From Thalassobaculum litoreum DSM 18839 (GTDB taxonomy: Bacteria; Pseudomonadota; Alphaproteobacteria; Thalassobaculales; Thalassobaculaceae), in assembly GCF_900102465.1 (NCBI RefSeq), contig NZ_FNBW01000008.1, forward strand, positions 218,835-282,834: 64,000 nucleotides of DNA. Reading direction: 5' to 3'. A program made the position numbers and the translations under genes. The notes beneath the pieces were generated by a model that did not search any database, had not been told where the DNA came from, and worked only from the letters and a program-made list of their open reading frames with translations. Shown here piece by piece: positions 57,072 to 64,000 of this stretch; the stretch's first letter is position 1, and each line of letters starts with the position of its first letter.

Positions 57072-58070
57072 ATGAGCGTCGGTGCCGACACGCAGACGTT
57101 GTGCTGGATCCTGACCGACGGGACGGTCGGCATGCGCATCCAGTGCCTCGGCCTCGCCGACGCGGCCGGCCTGACGCCGGTGATCAAGCGGATCCATCCG
57201 AGCTGGCTGCTGCGCGCCCTGCCGGTGGCCGGGACGCTGCCGGGGGTGGCGGCGACGGCGGGCGGCGACCCGATCGCCGAGCCGTGGCCCGACGTGGTGA
57301 TCTCCTGCGGCCGGCGCACGGCGGGGGCGGCCCTGGCGGTTCGGCGTCGGGCCGGCGGGCGGCCGTTCCTGGCGCATATCCAGGATCCGCGGATCGATCC
57401 CCGGCACTTCGACATGCTGATCGTGCCCGAGCACGACCCGGCGCGCGGCGATAACGTCGTCACCACCCTGGGCGCGCTCAATCCGCAGGCGCCGGAGAAA
57501 CTGGCCGAGGCGGCCAAGCCCTGGCTGACCGAGGTGGCCGACCTGCCGCGCCCGCTGATCGCGGTGAATGTCGGCGGCTCGAACAAGCGCTACGAGTTCT
57601 CGGCCGACGCGGTGGCCCGGTTCGTCGCCGAGCTGCGCGGGCTCTCGCAGAGCAGCGGCGGCTCGCTGCTGGTCGCCTGTTCGCGGCGGACCGACGAGGC
57701 GACCCGCAAGGCGCTGACCCAGGGCCTGGCCGACCTCCCCGGCGTGGTGTGGACCGGCCGGGGCGAGAACCCCTATCTGGCTTTCCTGCACCTGTGCGAT
57801 GCCCTGGTGGTGACCTCCGACTCGGTCAACATGGCGTCGGAAGCCTGCGCCACCGGCAAGCCGGTGCATGTGGCCACCATAGAGCCCGAGACCGGCCGCC
57901 TGGCGGCGTTCCATGAGCGGCTGCGGGCCGACGGCTATACCCGGCCCTTCGCCGGCCATCTGGAGAGCTGGACCTACGAGCCCCTGCGCGAAACCTCCCG
58001 GGTCGGTGCTATCCTGGCGGAGCGCCTGGCCGCGCGGATGGCCGATCGGCCGGAGCAATCGCTGCGATAG
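57072..58070 (+). CDS. Mitochondrial-fission ELM1 family protein
   Basis: This 332-residue bacterial homologue of the plant ELM1 family (DUF1022) is glycosyltransferase-B-like. The layout matches: CWILTDGTVGMRIQCLGLADAAGL at the N-terminus, ISCGRRTAGAALAVRR, HIQDPRIDPRHFDMLIVPEHD, VNVGGSNKRYEF, and ALVVTSDSVNMASEACATGKPVHV near the C-terminus. In bacteria it is common in alphaproteobacteria, and a role in envelope saccharide metabolism is only suspected. It precedes a large unknown gene by 84 bp on the same strand. Confidence 0.88.
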   Translation: MSVGADTQTLCWILTDGTVGMRIQCLGLADAAGLTPVIKRIHPSWLLRALPVAGTLPGVAATAGGDPIAEPWPDVVISCGRRTAGAALAVRRRAGGRPFLAHIQDPRIDPRHFDMLIVPEHDPARGDNVVTTLGALNPQAPEKLAEAAKPWLTEVADLPRPLIAVNVGGSNKRYEFSADAVARFVAELRGLSQSSGGSLLVACSRRTDEATRKALTQGLADLPGVVWTGRGENPYLAFLHLCDALVVTSDSVNMASEACATGKPVHVATIEPETGRLAAFHERLRADGYTRPFAGHLESWTYEPLRETSRVGAILAERLAARMADRPEQSLR

Positions 58071-58154
58071 AGTGCGGCGCATTGCTCCGCCCTGGCCGTT
58101 CGGCTATGTCGTCAGGCATTGGGGGCACCCTGCAAACAGCGACGGCGTGGAGCC

Positions 58155-60080
58155 ATGGCGCTCAAGATCGATACCTTCTCCAACCAGGTCGGCGGCTTCA
58201 GTTTCTTCAAGGCGGTCGGCCACCCGCTCACCGCCGAGAAGATCGCGGCCCTGCTGGCGGACATCAAGGGCAGGGGACCGGTCGCGCTCTACGATCCCCT
58301 GGGCCACCTCGAGACCTTCGCCGAACTGCACGACGTCAGCGCGCTGACGATCGACACGGTCTATGTGCAGGCGGTCGAACGGCTCGACACCAAGGTGATG
58401 GGCTACACGCCCGAACCTGTGGCGGAGATCGGCGCCAGCACCGCGCCGACCCTGCTGATCCCGGCCTTCGACAGCGCCCGGCTGGTCGACCATATCCGCC
58501 ATCTGCTGCCGCCGGGCATGCGGGTCGTCACCCTGGACGACGCGCGGCTGCCCGACGCCATGCTGTCGAATACCCGCAAGTATCTCGACCCGCTGAACTT
58601 CGCCATCAACCACGGTTTCCTGCGCGACGGTGGCGGGCGGCACACGCGTCTGGTGACGGCGAACTACTGGAGCGGCTACGGCGCCAAGGGCATGCGGCTG
58701 TGGCTGCGCCTGTTCGACGCCGACGGCAAGGTGCTCGCCACCTGGGAGCAGGACCTGCCCGACGGGCCGGCCGGGATCATTCTCGACAGTGCGGAGATCC
58801 GCGCCCGCTTCGGCCTGGGCGAGTTCGCCGGCACCCTGTTCATCCATGCGCTCGGCGCGCGCGGCCACGACGTGGTGAAATACGCCGTCGACACCTATGG
58901 CGACGCGCCGGAAGAGCTGTCCTGCACCCATGACGCCAACGCCTGGCCGGCCGACTACTACGCCGGTCTGCCGGCGGCCAATCCGGGCGAGCGGATCGTG
59001 TTGTGGCTGCAGAACGCCCATCCGAACGCCGCACCCGCCGGATCCATGGCGCTGAACCTGATGGGCAACGACGACAGCCGCGCCATCGACCGGCCGGTCC
59101 CCGGCTTCGGCACCATCTCCGTCGATCCGGCCGCGCTGTTCCCGGACGCGGTCTGGCCGGCCCAGTTCGAGCTGCGCGCCGGCAAGCACGTGGTGCGGCC
59201 GCGCTACGAGATCGTCGCCGGCAACCGCCGCAACCGGATCGCCCATGTGAACGTGGAGCGCACCGACCTGACGGGCGACCCGTCGATCCCCGGCGCCATG
59301 AAGCATCTGGGCAAGGCCTATATCCTTCCGGCCCCGGTCCTGCCGGTGGACCGCTACCGCACCTTCGCCCTGCCGACCCCGATGACCCGGGGACAGCAGA
59401 AGCAGCCGATCGCCGCCCTGCTGATCGATGCCGACGGCACCGAGGTTGCCCGGCGGTCCCTCGGCGTGCTCGACCGGTCCGACAGCGTGGCGCTGGAGGC
59501 GGTCGAGCTGATGGGCGGCGCCGCCCTGCCGTCCGGCTACGGCCACCTGGAATTCATCTACGACTTCTCCCAGGGCGGAGAGGACGCGGCCGACGGCTGG
59601 CTGCACGGGCTGTTCCGCTACGAGGATACCGAGAGCGGTCACGCCGCCGACACCAGCTTCGGCGCCCATGTCTTCAACACGGTCATGACCTACAAGAACG
59701 AGCCGCAGAGCTATGGCGGCCCGCCGCCCGGCCTGTCGACGCGGCTGTTCCTGCGCCTGGGCAACGGCATGGCGGGCGGTGGCGTGGACTCGATGTGCCA
59801 CCTGATCTACGCCGCCTCCAACCCCTGGCACCCGACGTCGGAGACCGTGCTGGTCCTGACCGGCGCCGACGGGGCGGAGATCGCCCGCGCCTCCATGGCG
59901 ATTCCCTGCGGCGGCTCGCGGCTGTGGCGGGCGAGCGAGATGTTCTCCGCCAAGGATCTGCAGGCGGCGGGCGACGGCGGCTACGTGCTGATCCGCGACA
60001 CGACCTGCCGGCTGTTCGGCTATCACGGGCTGATCCGCGACGGGGTGTCCTTCTCGCTGGATCACATGTTCGGCTTCTGA
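58155..60080 (+). CDS. Unrecognised 641-residue protein
   Basis: I do not recognise this protein. No signal peptide or membrane span is seen. Residues 1-about 160 look like an alpha/beta domain (VALYDPLGHLETFAELHDVSALTIDTVYVQAVERLD). The rest looks like repeated beta-sandwich units: residues about 180-280 (LWLRLFDADGKVLATWEQ.., LFIHALGARGHDVVKYAVDTYGD) echo residues about 420-520 (AALLIDADGTEVARRSLG.., LEFIYDFSQGG..GLFRYEDTESGHAAD) in order of motifs. GGAG lies just before the ATG. Codon use is normal for the region. It could act with the ELM1-family protein on a saccharide, which is speculation. Confidence 0.75.
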   Translation: MALKIDTFSNQVGGFSFFKAVGHPLTAEKIAALLADIKGRGPVALYDPLGHLETFAELHDVSALTIDTVYVQAVERLDTKVMGYTPEPVAEIGASTAPTLLIPAFDSARLVDHIRHLLPPGMRVVTLDDARLPDAMLSNTRKYLDPLNFAINHGFLRDGGGRHTRLVTANYWSGYGAKGMRLWLRLFDADGKVLATWEQDLPDGPAGIILDSAEIRARFGLGEFAGTLFIHALGARGHDVVKYAVDTYGDAPEELSCTHDANAWPADYYAGLPAANPGERIVLWLQNAHPNAAPAGSMALNLMGNDDSRAIDRPVPGFGTISVDPAALFPDAVWPAQFELRAGKHVVRPRYEIVAGNRRNRIAHVNVERTDLTGDPSIPGAMKHLGKAYILPAPVLPVDRYRTFALPTPMTRGQQKQPIAALLIDADGTEVARRSLGVLDRSDSVALEAVELMGGAALPSGYGHLEFIYDFSQGGEDAADGWLHGLFRYEDTESGHAADTSFGAHVFNTVMTYKNEPQSYGGPPPGLSTRLFLRLGNGMAGGGVDSMCHLIYAASNPWHPTSETVLVLTGADGAEIARASMAIPCGGSRLWRASEMFSAKDLQAAGDGGYVLIRDTTCRLFGYHGLIRDGVSFSLDHMFGF

Positions 60081-60234
60081 GGCGCGGAGTCGCGCGCCCG
60101 GACCGGACGGAGGTGCGGTCGCCGGGGCGTGCCGCGCTGGCTGGAACGGCCGGTCCCGGCGAATTGACCGCCGCGCCGGTTGAGACCGAGGCCCCGCCCG
60201 CCTATCTTGCCTGCATCGAGACAAGGAGGATGGC

Positions 60235-61206
60235 ATGGCCGAGCATCGGGTGAAGGTTCTGATCGTTGGCGCGGGTGCCGCGGGACTGACCGCAGGCATC
60301 TATACCGCGCGCGCGAACCTGTCGCCGATGCTGCTCGCCGGGTTGCAGCCGGGCGGCCAGATGACCATCACCTCCGAAGTGGAGAACTATCCGGGCTTCG
60401 CCGACGTCATCCAGGGTCCCTGGCTGATGGAGCAGATGCAGAAGCAGGCCGAGCATGTCGGCACCAAGATCGCCTATGACATCGTCACCTCGGTCGATTT
60501 CTCCACCCGCCCGCTGCGCTGCATGACCGACCAGGGCGACACCTATCTGGCCGACAGCGTCATCATCGCCACCGGCGCCCAGGCGCGCTGGCTCGGCCTG
60601 CCGAGCGAGCAGCATTTCAACGGCCGCGGCGTGTCGGCCTGTGCCACCTGCGACGGCTTCTTCTACCGCGATAAGGACGTGGTCGTGGTCGGCGGCGGCA
60701 ATACCGCCGTGGAGGAGGCGCTGTACCTCGCCAATATCTGCCGGACGGTGACCCTGGTGCACCGCCGCGACAGCCTGCGTGCGGAGAAGATCATGCAGGA
60801 CCGCCTGTTCCGCCACCCGAAGGTCACGATGGTCTGGGACAGCGTGGTCGACGAGGTGCTCGGCGGCGCCGGCCCGATGGACGGCGTCGAGGCGGTGCGG
60901 ATCAAGAACGTGAAGACCGCCGAGACCACCGACATCGCCGCGCACGGCCTGTTCGTCGCCATCGGCCACGATCCGGCGACCAAACCCTTCCAGGGCGCGC
61001 TGCCGCTGGACGAGGAGGGCTACCTGATCACCGAAGCCGGTTCGACCCGGACGTCGATTCCCGGCGTGTTCGCCGCCGGCGACTGCGTCGACAAGGTCTA
61101 CCGCCAGGCGGTCACCGCGGCCGGCATGGGCTGCATGGCGGCGCTGGAATCGGAGAAATATGTGGCCGCGCTTGAAGATGCGGCCCATGCGGCCGCCGCC
61201 GAATAG
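60235..61206 (+). CDS. trxB: Thioredoxin-disulfide reductase
   Basis: This 323-residue NADPH-dependent flavoprotein recycles thioredoxin. It has FAD-binding IVGAGAAGLTAGIYTARA, redox-active C136-A-T-C139 in GVSACATCDGFFYRDK, NADPH-binding VVVGGGNTAVEEALYL, and the C-terminal FAD site GVFAAGDCVDKVYRQAVTAAGMGCMAALE. ACAAGGAGG precedes the ATG. An LsrB-like LysR gene follows by 73 bp, an order I recall from rhizobia. Confidence 0.97.
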   Translation: MAEHRVKVLIVGAGAAGLTAGIYTARANLSPMLLAGLQPGGQMTITSEVENYPGFADVIQGPWLMEQMQKQAEHVGTKIAYDIVTSVDFSTRPLRCMTDQGDTYLADSVIIATGAQARWLGLPSEQHFNGRGVSACATCDGFFYRDKDVVVVGGGNTAVEEALYLANICRTVTLVHRRDSLRAEKIMQDRLFRHPKVTMVWDSVVDEVLGGAGPMDGVEAVRIKNVKTAETTDIAAHGLFVAIGHDPATKPFQGALPLDEEGYLITEAGSTRTSIPGVFAAGDCVDKVYRQAVTAAGMGCMAALESEKYVAALEDAAHAAAAE

Positions 61207-61279
61207 GCCCCTTCGCGTTCCTTCTTCGCGCCGGATCGTGTAGACAGGAACGGGAATCAGGTCGAAGCGTGGTCGGGCG

Positions 61280-62170
61280 ATGGACTGGGACAAGCTCAGG
61301 GTATTTCATGCCGTCGCCGAAGCGGGCAGCTTCACGCATGCGGGCGAGACCCTGAATCTCAGCCAGTCGGCGGTCAGCCGCCAGATCAGCGCGCTGGAGG
61401 AAAGCCTCAAGCTGCCGCTGTTCCACCGCCACGCCCGCGGCCTGATCCTGACTGAGCAGGGCGAGGTGTTGTACCAGACCGCCCGCGACGTCTTCGCCAA
61501 GCTGGCCACCACCGAGGCCCTGCTGTCCGAAGGCAAGGACAGCCCCAAGGGGCCGCTGCGGCTGACCACGACGGTGGCGCTCGGCTCCAACTGGCTGGCG
61601 CCGCGTCTGGCCGGGTTCCTGGAGCTGTATCCGGAGATCGGCCTGACCGTGATCCTGAACGACAGCGAGCTCGACCTGTCGATGCGCCAGGCCGACGTGG
61701 CGATCCGTCTGACCCCGCCGCGCCAGCCCGATCTGATCCAGCGCCATCTGAAGACCATCAAGTTCCATCTCTACGCTTCGCCGGAGTATCTCACCAAGCA
61801 CGGCCTGCCGAAGACGCCGGCCGATCTGGCCGCCCACCGGCTGGTGATCTACGGCGAGACCGCCCATCCGCCGTTTCCGAACGTCAACTGGCTGCTGGAC
61901 ACCGCCGTCGGGCATCGCGGCCGGCATGTGAATGTGGTCCGGCTGAACAATTATTTTGCAATGTACCGTGCAGTGCAAACCGGTCTCGGCATTGCAGCAT
62001 TGCCCGATTACATGGCCCGCGAAGATGTGGGGCTGATCCGCGTCATCCCCGATCTTGAGGGACCGCAGGTGCCGACTTACTTCGTCTATCCCGAGGAACT
62101 GAGGCACTCCAAGCGCATCATGGTGCTGCGAGATTTCCTCATCCAGGAAGTTGCCAAGTCGCAATTCTGA
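61280..62170 (+). CDS. LysR family regulator, LsrB/VtlR-like
   Basis: The N-terminus of this 296-residue LTTR (MDWDKLRVFHAVAEAGSFTH, then LSQSAVSRQISALEE and LFHRHARGLILTEQGEVLY) is strikingly like rhizobial LsrB and Brucella/Agrobacterium VtlR. Those regulators control envelope and oxidative-stress genes and activate the neighbouring AbcR-type sRNA. The effector domain is complete. It contains no cysteine at all, so thiol-based redox sensing proposed for rhizobial LsrB could not operate here. trxB lies upstream and a structured RNA candidate lies immediately downstream. Confidence 0.9.
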   Translation: MDWDKLRVFHAVAEAGSFTHAGETLNLSQSAVSRQISALEESLKLPLFHRHARGLILTEQGEVLYQTARDVFAKLATTEALLSEGKDSPKGPLRLTTTVALGSNWLAPRLAGFLELYPEIGLTVILNDSELDLSMRQADVAIRLTPPRQPDLIQRHLKTIKFHLYASPEYLTKHGLPKTPADLAAHRLVIYGETAHPPFPNVNWLLDTAVGHRGRHVNVVRLNNYFAMYRAVQTGLGIAALPDYMAREDVGLIRVIPDLEGPQVPTYFVYPEELRHSKRIMVLRDFLIQEVAKSQF

Positions 62171-62259
62171 AAAATTCGCAAACCAAGCTATGCAAAAACC
62201 GCATAGCGGAAGTGACCATTTTGATGTGGTCGCCGAGGCGGCGAATGCCTATTTCATGG

Positions 62260-62394
62260 TCATCGCGATGTTGCGTTGCAGCATCGCCTCCGAGCCCCCC
62301 GCTCGGAGCGGGGTCCTTCGGGATCCCACGTCTCCCAGACGTGAAGCCTCCCTGTTCAACTTGCCGGGAAACCCAGTTTCCCGGCAATTTTTTT
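62260..62394 (+). ncRNA. Candidate AbcR (alpha-r15)-like trans-acting small RNA
   Basis: Five consecutive stems are visible: 62265-62287 (10 bp, one G-U), 62288-62308 (8 bp), 62310-62327 (7 bp, TTCG loop, one G-U), 62328-62342 (6 bp, CCC loop) and a terminator at 62361-62394. CTCCC-type anti-Shine-Dalgarno motifs occur twice: CTCCCA over the fourth loop (62332-62337) and CTCCC in the single-stranded linker (62348-62353). In rhizobia, AbcR sRNAs lie beside lsrB/vtlR and use CUCCC motifs to block ABC-transporter mRNAs. The family call rests on position and motifs. The 5' end is approximate (TATTTC at 62250-62255 is a possible -10). Confidence 0.65.
62361..62394 (+). terminator. Rho-independent terminator of the small RNA
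   Basis: A perfect 12-bp stem (62361-62372 with 62376-62387) with a 3-base loop is followed by seven T residues, the strongest terminator in the window. Confidence 0.97.
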
Positions 62395-62581
62395 ATGTGC
62401 GGCCCGCTCTCTGGTCCGTCTCTGGTCCGTTTTTCGGTCCGTTGTTTCCTATGCAAACTTCCAAAATCTCTAAAGTATGAACCTGTGTCAGGTCGTGGGC
62501 CGGCAGTGGAAATTCCACCTTTTAATGCGTTCCGGCTGAATGCTAGTCGTCGTCGGGTCAACCTCCAATCAAGGAAGTCCG

Positions 62582-63430
62582 ATGTTCAATTTGCTGATGA
62601 ACGGTCATGGATGGGAGCCAAGTAGGAGTTCAATATCCTTAGACAGGCTCTTTGAACATACGGACGACGGGTTGCGACGGCAGTTCCGGTCTGGAGAAGG
62701 GCAACCTGATTTGGAAGCCCTGCAGCGTCTGCCCTGCCTATTCATGGCTGAGGGGCGCAAAGACCAGATCGCAAGGGTCGGTTCGATTACGCGTCCAAGG
62801 GTGTCTGGGCGGGAGATTGTGTTCGACGTGCACTTCGACCCCGGGGTTCCACCCTTGCTTAACCGAACGATCTTCGAACATCGAGTCGCCTTTGATATGG
62901 CGAATGAGTTCGAGTTCAACCGGAACCATTGGGCTGTCAAGGACGTCGACCTTTTTCGGGAGCTCTTCCGGTTTGCCCCGCCGCGCCGGCAACTGCCTAA
63001 GGTCTTCACGATCAGGGATCATCCGCTCATCGAAGATGATCTCGTGTCGGTCATGATGCCATTCGACGCGGGGTTCACGCCCGTGTTCAAGGCGATCAGA
63101 GATGCAGTCGATGAAGCCGACCTGCGCTGTCTTCGCGTAGACGACCTCTGGGAGGCCGACGCCATCATCGACGATGTGGTGTCTTTGATCGACCGGTCGC
63201 GGGTGGTTATTTGCGACTGCACCGGTCGGAATGCCAATGTGTTCTATGAGGCTGGCATCGCCCACACCCTTGGCCGGCCAGTGGTTCTGCTGACCCAGCG
63301 GTCGGAGGACATTCCCTTCGACCTACGGCATATCCGATACATCGAATACCTGAAGAACGAGGAAGGGCTAAAGGATATGGCTGCTGCCCTATCTGATCGT
63401 CTGAAAACGATTAAGGACCGTGAGGTCTAG
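62582..63430 (+). CDS. Protein with C-terminal nucleoside 2-deoxyribosyltransferase/TIR-like domain
   Basis: Residues 1-about 140 of this 282-residue protein are of unknown type. Residues about 155-280 form a Rossmann-like domain with VMMPFDAGFTPVFKAIRDAV, RVDDLWEADAIIDDVVSLID, VVICDCTGRNANVFYEAGIAH and DIPFDLRHIRYIEY. This is the pattern of NDT/SLOG/TIR-related nucleotide-processing domains, with Glu223 as the likely catalytic acid. Such domains occur in anti-phage effectors but also in orphans. Codon use is more AT-rich than in the flanks, and an IS630 end follows 270 bp away, so recent acquisition is plausible. The ATG was chosen for AAGGAAG upstream. Confidence 0.75.
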   Translation: MFNLLMNGHGWEPSRSSISLDRLFEHTDDGLRRQFRSGEGQPDLEALQRLPCLFMAEGRKDQIARVGSITRPRVSGREIVFDVHFDPGVPPLLNRTIFEHRVAFDMANEFEFNRNHWAVKDVDLFRELFRFAPPRRQLPKVFTIRDHPLIEDDLVSVMMPFDAGFTPVFKAIRDAVDEADLRCLRVDDLWEADAIIDDVVSLIDRSRVVICDCTGRNANVFYEAGIAHTLGRPVVLLTQRSEDIPFDLRHIRYIEYLKNEEGLKDMAAALSDRLKTIKDREV

Positions 63431-63683
63431 TTCGAAGCGGTAACCAGGTGTTGATGGGCAGGCCAACTTGAACGGGGCGGCCCCCGCCGGCGGAGTTGAG
63501 GCGGCGTCCGTTTGGCCAGAGGGCTGATATCTAATTCTGAGCCGCCTGTATGCTTCTCCAGGGCCCCAGGAGCGGCCATATAGCATTGGTTAGGAGAAGA
63601 CCATGCTGCCGATGCATCAGGGCTGTGTGTGGCTGCCACAGAATCACCCAGGGGTATTGGCGCTATTATGAGCGATGGCGTAC

Positions 63684-64000
63684 TAGAGCGTTTTCGGATC
63701 ACTCATGATCGTACCCTGTAGCGGTGAAGTAGTTTCTGGCCTCTTCCGGCGTGACGGCATCGATGGCCTGAGCGATTGCGTCCCAGAGGTCTTGTAGGGT
63801 TCGGGCGGCGGCCTTTTTGAGTAGCGCCTTGATCTTGGAGAAGGCCAATTCGATCGGGTTGAAGTCTGGGCTGTAGGGCGGCAGGAAGCGGAGCTCGGCG
63901 CCGGCCCGCTCAATCGCGTCGCGGACTGCGGCGGGCTTGTGAGCCGGAAGGTTATCCATCACGACGATGTCGCCTGACCGCAGTGTCGGTACCAAGACCT
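63684..64000 (-). mobile_element. IS630-family insertion sequence, one end
   Basis: The element enters from the right edge. The visible outer end lies near TAGAGCG (63684-63690), 9-15 bp beyond the transposase stop codon, next to a TA as expected for IS630. The other end is outside the window. Confidence 0.75.
63699..64000 (-). CDS. IS630 family transposase, C-terminal part (partial)
   Basis: About 100 C-terminal residues of a DDE transposase are seen. The second Asp is in [11 protein letters not shown] and the Glu in [19 protein letters not shown], the classic IS630/Tc1-mariner DDE_3 motifs. The protein ends [13 protein letters not shown]. Its N-terminus lies beyond the window, so intactness and a possible orfA/orfB frameshift cannot be judged. 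Confidence 0.93.
   Translation of the reverse strand, partial: VLVPTLRSGDIVVMDNLPAHKPAAVRDAIERAGAELRFLPPYSPDFNPIELAFSKIKALLKKAAARTLQDLWDAIAQAIDAVTPEEARNYFTATGYDHE

Larger units (their letters stand above)
62171..62581. other. 411-bp intergenic region holding a structured RNA
   Basis: After the LysR stop there is a 7-bp inverted repeat GCTATGC/GCATAGC (62187-62193 with 62201-62207), possibly a regulator site. Then come the five-hairpin RNA candidate (about 62260-62394) and about 190 bp of lower-GC sequence leading to the next gene. No ORF here is convincing. Confidence 0.6.

Overview
The window is one GC-rich stretch of an alphaproteobacterial chromosome. It is densely packed with short operons, many joined by ATGA stop/start overlaps. 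A Rhodospirillales-like lineage is the best guess. The clues are a class I lysyl-tRNA synthetase, an ELM1-family gene, a TipF-like degenerate EAL protein, and a trxB - LsrB/VtlR-type lysR - structured small RNA arrangement resembling the rhizobial AbcR locus. The taxon is an inference, since no rRNA is present and no search was run.

Layout. 1-7.6 kb: a partial glutamine synthetase homologue divergent from an RraA-like gene, a class D beta-lactamase, an SDR/aminotransferase/metA group, and a toxin-antitoxin-like pair with a palindromic operator. 7.6-14.2 kb: minus-strand catabolic genes (two FAD amine oxidoreductases with a coupled TetR gene, then a hydrolase/glucokinase pair). 14.6-16.5 kb: a DEAD-box helicase and a cold-shock protein with a strong terminator. 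16.5-18.6 kb: a compact pcaD-pcaH-pcaG operon for protocatechuate. 18.7-23.8 kb: a TRAP transporter operon (dctP-dctQ-dctM) whose large permease carries an unusual coiled-coil tail of about 330 residues. 24.3-25.8 kb: an unrecognised gene with good expression signals that appears split by a frameshift.

25.9-38 kb is mostly housekeeping: aspS, marR, class I lysK, a branched-chain aminotransferase, pyrD, a TipF-like gene, a HAD phosphatase, Lrp, rpmB and upp. 38-44.3 kb holds small regulated clusters: DoxX/DODA/SDR divergent from LysR, and ArsR/SRPBCC/DUF899 divergent from GST, the latter across a clear operator. 44.4-50.8 kb: AlgH, a DsbD/ScsB-like reductase, a peroxiredoxin, M20 peptidase-hisI-cdd and YqeY. 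51-56.2 kb: carA-carB-greA. 56.4-62.4 kb: Lrp, ELM1, a large unknown protein, trxB, LsrB-like LysR and the candidate sRNA. The right edge looks accessory: a gene with a nucleoside-deoxyribosyltransferase/TIR-like domain, then the end of an IS630-family element.

Five intergenic regions carry a family of long inverted repeats built on a CCCGGA/TCCGGG core, and a MITE-like element follows the DUF899 gene. The signals most worth checking are the AbcR-like RNA next to LsrB, the tailed DctM, the inverted-repeat family, the toxin-antitoxin-like pair and the NDT/TIR-like gene beside the IS.
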